DNA of 64,000 nucleotides from Gracilaria gracilis. Lineage: Eukaryota > Rhodophyta > Florideophyceae > Gracilariales > Gracilariaceae. The translations under genes were made by a program, and so were the position numbers. Shown here piece after piece: positions 18,840 through 26,832 of the stretch. The stretch spans positions 62,001 through 126,000 of the forward strand of contig JARGSG010000115.1 of NCBI GenBank assembly GCA_030374805.1, written 5' to 3'. The notes under the pieces were generated by a model. The model was not told the origin of the DNA and made no database searches. It saw nothing but the letters and a program-made list of their open reading frames with translations. Each line of letters opens with the position of its first letter. The stretch's first letter is position 1.

Positions 18840-20288
18840 ATGCGCCACGCCCGCGCGCTCGGCGCCGCGCTCGCGCTGCTGCTACAGCTCGCGCAGCTGG
18901 CGCGCGCAGACACGGCGCCGACGGCGGCGCGCTTCGCGACGGCGGCGGACGCCGAGGCCAGCTGGCGCGTGGTGGAGCGCGCGGGCGCCGGCGCCGACCG
19001 CGCGTGCCCGCCGTCCATCACGCACACGTCGTGGATGCGGCTGTCCGCCAGCGCGGTGGCGCTGCCGCACAGCACGCTGTTGATGGGGCGCGTGCGCTGC
19101 GACGGGCTTCGCAGCCAGCCCGCGCTGCGTCTGTACGTGAGCTCGCAGTACGCGCACGACCTGTCGCCGCTGCCCGGCGCCCACGCGCTGCCGCCGCGCA
19201 TGCGCCGCCTGCTGCTCGGCGTCGCGCCGAACATTGCGGCGCGCGCCGCGCTGCTTGAGGCGCGCGAGCAGTTTCTCATGGGCTTCGAGTCCAGCGATCG
19301 CTCGTGTGGCGGCGCCGCGCTGTTTGGTAGCGGCACTACGGCGTTTCTGTTTCGCCCGTTTGCGCCGCTGCGCATCGCTAATCTCAGCACGCCGTTCGTG
19401 CCGGGTGCCAAGTATTTGCTCATGATCCCGCCGTTCAAGGCCACCACGTGCGTGTACTCTGCCAGCCTCAGGGTGCCCGTTGAGGTTCCTACCACCATCT
19501 TGCCGCCCGACAGCCCGCAGCCCACCGCCGATGGGGATGGGGATGGGGATGGGGATGGCAATGGCGATGGCGATGGCGATGGCAATGGCAATGGCGATGG
19601 CAATGGCGATGGCAATGGCGATGGCAATGGCAATGGCAATGGCAATGGCAATGGCAATGGCAATGGCAATGGCAAAGCAGCTGAGGACAATGAGGGTGAT
19701 GACCACAACGGCGACGACGACGATGACGCGTGCTTCCCGGCGTCTGCGCGCGTGTCGCTGCGAAACGGCTCCACTGTGCGCATGTGCGACTTGCGGGTGG
19801 GCGACCAAGTGCAGGTATCGCGCCACGCGTACTCGCGCGTGTTTGCGTTCTCGCACCGCGACGCGCGCGCGCGCGCAACGTTCTACACGCTGCGCACGCG
19901 CAGCGGGCTTGAGCTATCGGCCACCAAGCGGCACCTGATCCGCGCCGCCGACAGGCGGCTGCTGCGCGCGGACGGCGTGCGCGTCGGGCAGCTGCTGCGC
20001 ACCGTGGGCGGCCGCAGCGCCGTGGTGGCCATCCGCACGCAGCGGCTGCAAGGGCTGTACAACGCGCACACCACGCACGGCGACATCGTCGTCAACGGCG
20101 TGCTTGCCAGTACGTATACCGCGTCGGTGCGCCCGCGCGTGGCGCACGCCGCGCTGGCGCCGCTGCGCGCGCTTTCCGCGCTGTGTCAAGCCGACGCGCT
20201 CTCGCCGCTGCTTGCCGCGCGCCTTCACAAGCTGCCGGCGCGCGCTTGGCTGCGCGCCGTGTACGTGTACACGTACCAAGGTTGGTAA
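18840..20288 (+). CDS. Secreted protein with C-terminal Hint (hedgehog/Hog-type autoprocessing) domain
   Basis: The protein is 482 aa from ATG 18840. Residues 1-24 are a clear signal peptide (LGAALALLLQLAQLARA). A ~205-residue ectodomain with several Cys follows, of no family known to me. It ends in 24 consecutive DG/NG dipeptides (DNA 19530-19673) and an acidic stretch. The Hint domain starts at C298: CFPASARVSLRNGSTVRM, VGDQVQV, then a T-x-x-H motif in LSATKRHLI, then THGDIVVNGVLASTY and the Hog-like tail AHAALAPLRALSAL. Nucleophilic Cys, Thr and His are all present, so self-cleavage is expected. Hedgehog's ASCY cysteine is Thr here. Whether cleavage is by water, a sterol or another nucleophile cannot be told. 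Confidence 0.85.
   Translation: MRHARALGAALALLLQLAQLARADTAPTAARFATAADAEASWRVVERAGAGADRACPPSITHTSWMRLSASAVALPHSTLLMGRVRCDGLRSQPALRLYVSSQYAHDLSPLPGAHALPPRMRRLLLGVAPNIAARAALLEAREQFLMGFESSDRSCGGAALFGSGTTAFLFRPFAPLRIANLSTPFVPGAKYLLMIPPFKATTCVYSASLRVPVEVPTTILPPDSPQPTADGDGDGDGDGNGDGDGDGNGNGDGNGDGNGDGNGNGNGNGNGNGNGNGKAAEDNEGDDHNGDDDDDACFPASARVSLRNGSTVRMCDLRVGDQVQVSRHAYSRVFAFSHRDARARATFYTLRTRSGLELSATKRHLIRAADRRLLRADGVRVGQLLRTVGGRSAVVAIRTQRLQGLYNAHTTHGDIVVNGVLASTYTASVRPRVAHAALAPLRALSALCQADALSPLLAARLHKLPARAWLRAVYVYTYQGW
19530..19673 (+). repeat. (GATGGC/AATGGC)24 hexanucleotide array inside the Hint gene
   Basis: 144 bp of GATGGG, GATGGC and AATGGC hexamers in frame, encoding Asp-Gly and Asn-Gly dipeptides. 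The 5' units are GATGGG and the 3' units homogeneous AATGGC, which suggests expansion from one end. Confidence 0.95.
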
Positions 20289-20665
20289 AACTGTTGTCAG
20301 TCAAACTGCCTTGTTCTCTCTAGAGCTACCTTCGTAGTAGTGTAACAAAACCATCACGCCGCTCCAACCGTCGTATCTAGGCTGTCCCTTGTGCAGTACA
20401 CGGTAGATAAGGTTAGTACTGTACCTTCGTAGGTAAGATACTGGTACGAGCCCAAGGTTACAGTATCTTCTCCAAACTTAGATACACTCGCTTGCGTGAC
20501 CCCAAGAGGCGATGTGGCCCGGGAAAACGTGCCACATCATCATCATCATCATCATCGTGTTTAGCATTAGTGCCACCACCACCTCCACCACCACCACAAG
20601 TGTACCTGATGTCTCGTCACCAACGCGTCGCCACGCAAGCAAAGTGCTACTTACATGTACAGTAT
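20289..20665. other. Convergent spacer with TACCTTCGTAG-type motifs
   Basis: Between the stops of the Hint gene and PMS2. It holds two symmetric motifs, CTACCTTCGTAG (20326-20337) and TACCTTCGTAGGTA (20422-20435). Downstream are a CAT triplet run (20537-20555) and CCACCA-type repeats (20571-20598). Confidence 0.5.
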
Positions 20666-23341
20666 TCACTCCCCACCATCGGGCGATGGAAACTCACACA
20701 AATGTCTCATCGTTGGTCTTCCATGCGGGCATGTCCAGGGGTGTTGAAGATCGCCCAAGTTGCCCAAAACCGTTCTCATCTGCGAGGCAGACAGAGCTTT
20801 GCCGACCATAATCGACTTTCGACACGCCCTCGAAGCCAGCATCGCGCGCACTCTAGGCGGCCGTAATACGCTTATATGCGTCCCCGTACTATGCATTGCG
20901 CTATTCTTCAGCACGTTGATCATATCCTGTAAATCTTCGCGCACAAAGATGGTGTGCTTGCTTGTGGGTTGCGATCGTAGCAAAAGCCGCTGCGTTGGCG
21001 CCCGCCTTCCGTCGTGTATGATGTCGAACCCACCTGCCTTGAAAGCGTCCAAGTATTGCACCACTATCAGTTCGTCTTCTGCGCTCAATTCAAGCGCCAT
21101 CGGACGCACCAGTCGCTGTTTCGATATCACCGTCGTTCTTTCTAGTTCTTCAAAGTTGAATTTCTCGTCGGACGCGTGCTGGTCAACGATAAACATGTCC
21201 GAACCGAGTCGAGCAATGATAAAGCCCCGATTGAATTGCCCGATCACTTTCAAATCTTTGAACCACGCTTGACGAAACAGCCGGCTCATTTCCCTGTCGG
21301 CCACCGCTTGCTCATGTGCGGATGCCGCTTCACCTTCACGTGCCTGCATGGAAGAGTCTTTGAAGTTGCCCGAGATTGTAGTATTGTCCAAGCACTCGTC
21401 TGAATTGGTGCTTCGCTTTTCTTCACCATGTCTAGTGTAATCTTCACACACTGTGTCCCAGTTCACCGCGATCGTGATCTTTTCCGATTGTCCCGATTCC
21501 GCCGTCGTACTACATTTTGCGGCATCGAATGACACAACTTGGGGAACAACATCAGCTTTGGCGCTGGACTTGAGTGGGCTTTCTTCGCTTGTCACTTCTC
21601 TCCGCTCCATATTTTGAGCTCTGGTCGGTGTCAAAGGTGGCGTGGAACGTTGACGTTTCGCCGCTCCGCGCGAGCTTTGAGCTCTTCGCCCAACATAGCT
21701 CGACACATTAAAGGGCCGTTTTCCAGTTAGCCATGACATCTTTAGGCTCCTCGCTTTGGCCGTATTGGCTCCTTCCTCTCCTCGAGAGCCTTGTCCCGCA
21801 CGTTGCGTTTCGGTAAGTGCTTCTCCGGGACAGGTCCCCATCGGCCTGATAACATCCCTTTCTACACTCTTCTCAGATGCAACTCCGCCCTCATGGATAC
21901 CTTTCCGTGCTTCGCTTTCTTCCTTTCTTGGACTATCACCAGATTCCTCATCACTAGACACACAGGGAGTTTCAGGGATATCCTCAACCAATGGCTGGCG
22001 TCCAGGATTATTACCGGATGTCACTTTCTCCCCAAGAGGACTTGGAATGCTGTCCACTTTCGACTCAGGTTGCGATTCGGGTTCTTCTTCGGGTGTGAGT
22101 TCAAGAAGCTGTGGTCGCCCTTGAACAGGAGCTCTCGATCTTACTTTCGCACTTAGCAAAACACCCACATCGCCATCTTTGTTGACCGGAATCCGTGTCT
22201 TGTCTGTTGGTACCCACAACGATTCTAAGAGACGCACCAGGCCTGCGGTCAGTTTTTCTTCTTCGAAAATGGCGACGGAGCGTTTGTCAGGCGAAAGATT
22301 CACATCAATGGCCCACAATGGAAGCTCAAGGTTCAGAATGAACACTGGAGAGGCACCATTCAAACCTGTAGCCCGTCTATAGAGCTCATTTATAGAGCGT
22401 TGGAGACGAGTAAGATCCACAGTCCGACGATTGGCAAAGAAGTACTGATGGGATGAGCGCGCTCGTCCTCCACCGTTGGCATTGAGTGATGCTGAAGAAA
22501 CTAAACCCAAACATTTATACTCCAGCTCTTCTCCAGGTTCTGCTCCCTTTCCCATTACTTTGGCTACACAACCAGATACTTGAAGAAGGGCATTTGCAGA
22601 ACGACCAAGGACCGCTATTGCATTCTTCTGAAGTGCTGCTTGGAAGCTGTCTGAAGAATTAGAACTGATATCCTTTGGTTGTAACAACAAGGGCGCGTTT
22701 GCCACCTTTAAATCGTTACCGACACGGAGCTCTATTCGTACGCTGACCGAAATGAGAGCAACTGCTTGTACGACTGCGATGCATCGCGCAAGCTGGCGGG
22801 CAGGATGGCCAAGGGCTTCCTTCCTGCGCACCGGCAAACGATGAAACACATCCTCGACATTAACCGTTGTTCCAGTGCCCCTTGCCACAGGAGACTTGCT
22901 GATCAGTGAACCACCAGGCCCATACTTTGCAACTCTGGCAATATTTTGGCCGGCTGTCCGCGATACAATCGAGACGCATCGAGCAATACCGCAAATTGCA
23001 GAAAGGGCTTCCCCGCGAAAGCCAAACGATGCTATTTGTTCGATATCGACTAGTTTCGACATCTTTGACGTTGTATTTGGGAGACACACGCGGTCCAAAT
23101 CCGTTTCTTCTATACCTTTTCCATTATCTGAGACTACAATAGATGAAAGGCAACCAGCTCCACGAAGTCGAACGTCTACGCGGGTGGCCTGTGCATCTAA
23201 AGAGTTCTCAAGAAGCTCTTTAACAATTGCAGCGGGGTCCAAGAGAGCTTGCGCTGCACGCAGAGACACAGCGAGCGGGCGGCGTAATTGGTTGATACGC
23301 ACATCGCTCATTCTCCTTTCACCACTTGTCCTTCGACTCAT
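20666..23341 (-). CDS. PMS2: DNA mismatch repair endonuclease PMS2 (MutL-alpha subunit)
   Basis: The protein is 891 aa from ATG 23341. The N-terminal GHKL ATPase has VKELLENSLDA (Mg/ATP site), DNGKGI, SFGFRGEAL and a GTTV motif. A long, charged, disordered linker follows. The C-terminal endonuclease domain carries DQHASDEKFNFE at D720, which matches the metal-binding DQHA(X)2E(X)4E motif, then ACRKSIMVG and CPHGRPTMRH (C871). All five conserved C-terminal nuclease motifs seem intact, so it should nick DNA as MutL-alpha with MLH1. Yeast calls the same protein Pms1. Two E2F-like sites lie about 430 and 490 bp upstream (23772, 23833) and could make it S-phase regulated. Confidence 0.95.
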   Translation of the reverse strand: MSRRTSGERRMSDVRINQLRRPLAVSLRAAQALLDPAAIVKELLENSLDAQATRVDVRLRGAGCLSSIVVSDNGKGIEETDLDRVCLPNTTSKMSKLVDIEQIASFGFRGEALSAICGIARCVSIVSRTAGQNIARVAKYGPGGSLISKSPVARGTGTTVNVEDVFHRLPVRRKEALGHPARQLARCIAVVQAVALISVSVRIELRVGNDLKVANAPLLLQPKDISSNSSDSFQAALQKNAIAVLGRSANALLQVSGCVAKVMGKGAEPGEELEYKCLGLVSSASLNANGGGRARSSHQYFFANRRTVDLTRLQRSINELYRRATGLNGASPVFILNLELPLWAIDVNLSPDKRSVAIFEEEKLTAGLVRLLESLWVPTDKTRIPVNKDGDVGVLLSAKVRSRAPVQGRPQLLELTPEEEPESQPESKVDSIPSPLGEKVTSGNNPGRQPLVEDIPETPCVSSDEESGDSPRKEESEARKGIHEGGVASEKSVERDVIRPMGTCPGEALTETQRAGQGSRGEEGANTAKARSLKMSWLTGKRPFNVSSYVGRRAQSSRGAAKRQRSTPPLTPTRAQNMERREVTSEESPLKSSAKADVVPQVVSFDAAKCSTTAESGQSEKITIAVNWDTVCEDYTRHGEEKRSTNSDECLDNTTISGNFKDSSMQAREGEAASAHEQAVADREMSRLFRQAWFKDLKVIGQFNRGFIIARLGSDMFIVDQHASDEKFNFEELERTTVISKQRLVRPMALELSAEDELIVVQYLDAFKAGGFDIIHDGRRAPTQRLLLRSQPTSKHTIFVREDLQDMINVLKNSAMHSTGTHISVLRPPRVRAMLASRACRKSIMVGKALSASQMRTVLGNLGDLQHPWTCPHGRPTMRHLCEFPSPDGGE

Positions 23342-24731
23342 TTCGTAGTTTCTATGGTTGCTCTTAACGATTATGCCGGCCAGCTCCCTCTTTCAATCAG
23401 GTAGAGGGAAGTTCGTATAAAAAAGTTCGGAGACATTCCATTGAAACGTATCAATCTCTATAGGATTCTTCGGTAGAGAAGTAAACCTCACTGTATCACG
23501 ACCAGAGATTGAAGAGCTGGTGCCGAATCAACCAAAGTACTCCTATCCTGTTGCAGCTGTCTTCGTAGACAAGTTAGGTCCCTCAAGAGGCCATGATCCT
23601 GCAAAGCGTACCTTCGTATCTCAAACCCGTGTTTGGGAACACATGTTCTGTAATGGTGCCCCGCAAACCTACAAAAGTAAAACAATTTCAGAGGGATGAC
23701 GTGGACTGTTTACAGTCATGTAATGACAAAGAACTTGGAACTGCTACGACAAGGGTATCAAGAGCATCTTTTTGGCGCCAATTCCCATTTTCGATTGCCA
23801 AGTTAACCGTGCGGGGGGCTCGGTGTGGAAAAGGGCGCCAAAAGTATCCGACCAGAAGTGCGCTTCTCGAGAGCTTGTTGCCAAGCCTGCATCGGTTTTC
23901 GATCTTCGTTGAGACAGCACCTGATGCATCTACGAAGGTGCGCTGATATTTGCATTGTTTCACTGTGGGATTTTCACGATGTTGACCCTCGACTCACAAG
24001 TATGGAGTTCGGCTGCCTTCAATACATTGCTTTCGCAGTACTATAATAGGAGAGAAGTGCAGGGTTTCCGCAATGTTACGCAAGTGCTCAACGCATTCGA
24101 GACATATCGAAGTGAGCTTCGAAAGGAACAAATATGGTTAGACTGAGATGTAGTGCTTAGCGGTCAAATCAATTTTGAAGCATACACGGAATCGACCAAG
24201 TGCATCGACTCTTTTGTTCTCGAAATGGCGTGAAATGATGTCCCTCTCATAGTTGTTCCTGGGCCGCCTTGCGTGTGAAATGTACCAATCCCAGGGCCTA
24301 AAACCTTTTCTCGCATCGCTACTGAAAGTGGATGGGGCATGTTTTGGGCCACCATTTCCCACTATCACACTCATGGCAATCGACGCTAACGAACGAATCG
24401 ATGATATGAAGCCTGCAGCCGCGTCACAACAGCTTTCTCTGGGACATGAAAGAGTCACTCTGCGCACTATGCATGTCGCGAGGTATGCAACTTTGTTGGG
24501 CAAATACTATTCCTGCACATGTGCTGAGTACCAGTGGCCGCCGTTGGACGAACAGAATACTGTGCCAATTGCGTCCCTTATTCGAACGACATCTCCGACA
24601 CTTGCAGGATACGTCACTTTGTCTAGTAATCGCGGGTTAAGCATCGAGGCCGTCTGCGATTGTCTTCCTTCGAGTGTGCATTGCGTTGTAAAAGAGTACA
24701 TTGAAGACGCACGGGACCTATTTCGACACGC
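23342..24731. promoter_or_regulatory. Divergent intergenic region between PMS2 and the K+ channel
   Basis: 1.39 kb without a convincing gene. It holds TACCTTCGTATC (23609-23620) and its inverted relative ATCTACGAAGGTG (23928-23940), plus E2F-like TTGGCGCCAA (23772-23781) and GGGCGCCAAAAG (23833-23844). A frame from 24253 to 24819 overlaps the channel start but has no family features. Confidence 0.4.
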
Positions 24732-25808
24732 ATGGGAGAAGAACCGCTGTTCGCAGGGATGGCCACCCCTCAGTCCGCTTACGAAGTTCAAGGGAACGGA
24801 GAGTCCAAACCGTTCCTGAAGCGCTGGTCTCGAAGATATGGCGCGCTCAGTCGAATTTCCAAGCGCTTCAGGGAAGGTGACAAGAGCAGGGAAGCCATCG
24901 AAGACGTGCTCCGCGATATGGAGAACTCTGAGCGATTGAGTGGCAGAATGTTTGTCGGCTCGATGCTTGCAATCTTGTCGCATGTGGCCATTGGTACCTT
25001 GGTGCTGCGCTGGTTGGAGGGGTGGTCACTGTTTGACGCAGCTTACTTTTGCGTTGTGACGACGACTACGGTCGGTTACGGTGACATCACTCCATCGCGC
25101 AGCATCTCCAAAGCATTCGTTATCTACTACGTGGTTGTGTCGATTGTGATCATCTCTGCATTGCTGGCGCTTGTTATAGGCACGCTACTAGACCGACAAG
25201 AGGAACTGCTGCTGAAGGCTATTGCCGGAGATGAGGACTCAGATGAAGAAGAGCAGCGAACAGAGGTAATTCGTGAAAGCGCGCTGGACAAATCGGACAT
25301 TCACGAGTTGGTTGTATCCATGTTTTGGCTGATGGTAATTCTGTCTATTGGGGTATTCATATTCACATGGAACGAGAATCTCTCACTTCTCAACGCGATG
25401 TACGTGACCATCATATCGGCGTCGACAGTAGGCTTTGGTGACCTTCAACCAACGAAGGACTCGTCCAAGCTATTCATGACCGTGTGGCTGTGCTTTTCAA
25501 CTATCTATACCGCAACGGTGGTGGGAGAAGTGGCGGGCTTGTTCGCCAAACTGAAGCAACACTCAGCTACACGCCGACTACTAAACGCGACGATGGACAT
25601 GAAGACGCTGATGCGCATGGATCAGAACAATGACAACCGTGTGGACAAAGCAGAGTTCCTCGCACAGATGCTGATACGTACCGGCAAGGTAGGCGACGAC
25701 GACGTTGCACCATTGCTACGCCGCTTCAACCAGTTGGATAAGGACAACAACGGCTTCATTGGAAAGGACGACGTGCTCCACGAGCTAACGACGGAAGCGG
25801 GGAAGTGA
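24732..25808 (+). CDS. Two-pore K+ channel (TPK/KCO type) with C-terminal EF hands
   Basis: The protein is 358 aa from ATG 24732. It has two TM-pore-TM units. Unit 1: a helix at about 74-93, pore filter TTTTVGYGD (115-118) and a helix at 128-152. Unit 2: a helix at 192-212, filter SASTVGFGD (234-237) and a helix at 245-270. Between them is an acidic loop (GDEDSDEEEQ). The C-terminal tail has an EF-hand loop DQNNDNRVDKAE (297-308) and a weaker one, DKDNNGFIGKDD (336-347). Two pores plus paired EF hands is the layout of plant TPK channels, which are often vacuolar and Ca2+-activated. Membrane location is not shown by the sequence. There is no obvious 14-3-3 site in the N-terminal ~70 residues. 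Confidence 0.92.
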   Translation: MGEEPLFAGMATPQSAYEVQGNGESKPFLKRWSRRYGALSRISKRFREGDKSREAIEDVLRDMENSERLSGRMFVGSMLAILSHVAIGTLVLRWLEGWSLFDAAYFCVVTTTTVGYGDITPSRSISKAFVIYYVVVSIVIISALLALVIGTLLDRQEELLLKAIAGDEDSDEEEQRTEVIRESALDKSDIHELVVSMFWLMVILSIGVFIFTWNENLSLLNAMYVTIISASTVGFGDLQPTKDSSKLFMTVWLCFSTIYTATVVGEVAGLFAKLKQHSATRRLLNATMDMKTLMRMDQNNDNRVDKAEFLAQMLIRTGKVGDDDVAPLLRRFNQLDKDNNGFIGKDDVLHELTTEAGK

Positions 25809-26832
25809 TTAACCAAGAGCAATACATTCGTTGCGGAAGTAGCCACCTCGGCCGCGGAGCGCATCAAGTCGTAGCGGAGTGGACGCAAGCGGGCAAAGAA
25901 CGCGCTCACAAGTTGCAAGCAGTCGCGGTCGCACAGAACCTGAGCTTGTAGGGTAGACGGTTTTAGGTCCACAAGACGCCAGTTCAAGATCTAACAACGT
26001 CTTAGTTGGCGTTCGACCTCAGTTAACTTTTCAAGGTAGAGCTAGCCCTCATACCCTTTGTGATCCGTTTGTCTCCTGTTCTTCATCGTTTCGGAACACC
26101 ATGGCTCACGACACCTTTCTTGTTGAGGGGCTAAAGAGGCTAAACCTCCTACATATGATACGCTTGTTTTCTCTATTACTTTGTCTCGCGGAATTCCTTT
26201 TCGGGAATGGAGGAATCACCGCTACTGCAGATTGCGGTGGTGACGTGGACTGCAAGTGCGAAGAGCTCAGTGCTTACAGCGTGTCGAACGAAAGGGAAAT
26301 TGGCGCGAACCGTAAAAATGATCGAAATGGTGTGCAAGCTTTGGTTTCGCCGCGGGTGCGATACAGTTCCGTTCTGTAGATACGAAGGTATTTAGATTCT
26401 ACCTCACCTCGGGATCCTTGCACATTGTGAAGCATCGTTCCCTTCGAGACTTCATCGTAATATATATTCCTTTTCCAGTGACCTAAATTGTGTTCTAGGC
26501 GGCCGAACGAGTACTGCGGACTATCTAAGTACGCCGAGTACCAGTCGCTGAGGCTTCATCTTGGAGCCAGAATTCTTTGAGAACTCGGGAAGAATACTCA
26601 ACAAATTCGCCATCATTTTAGGAAAGCTGACCGAAGCACAGGCCAGTTCGGACAACCTGAGTATCAGAACATGACCTTCAGTTCGTAATATATGGGGACA
26701 CTGAAGTGCACAGTTTCATTGCAGCCGTGCGTATCAAGGGTATCCATTGTTTAGCGGTCGCCTGCGATTGACTCAATTCTGAACGCGTTCTAAATCCGTG
26801 GGAGACGGATACGGCTGAATCGTACCGTTGAG
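25809..26832. other. 1.0-kb spacer before the GRF/SNF2 gene
   Basis: Contains only the short candidate ORF at 26101-26379 and one GATACGAAGGTA motif (26379-26390). Nothing else recognised. Confidence 0.4.
26101..26379 (+). CDS. Small ORF, possible secreted or membrane peptide
   Basis: 92 codons from ATG 26101 in a good context (ACACCATGGC). Residues about 15-37 are hydrophobic (LLHMIRLFSLLLCLAEFLF), followed by a short Cys-containing segment (ADCGGDVDCKCEE) and a polar tail. No family recognised. It may be a small secreted protein, a uORF-like leader of the next gene, or chance. Confidence 0.25.
   Translation: MAHDTFLVEGLKRLNLLHMIRLFSLLLCLAEFLFGNGGITATADCGGDVDCKCEELSAYSVSNEREIGANRKNDRNGVQALVSPRVRYSSVL

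Noticed and set aside
18728..19856. Two long minus-strand frames antisense to the Hint gene
   Set aside because: Repeat-driven (Pro-Leu or Ala-Ile dipeptides from the hexamer array); no domain.
24253..24819. 188-residue plus frame overlapping the start of the K+ channel
   Set aside because: Begins at TTG, no domain or compositional support, and would overlap a well-supported gene in another frame.
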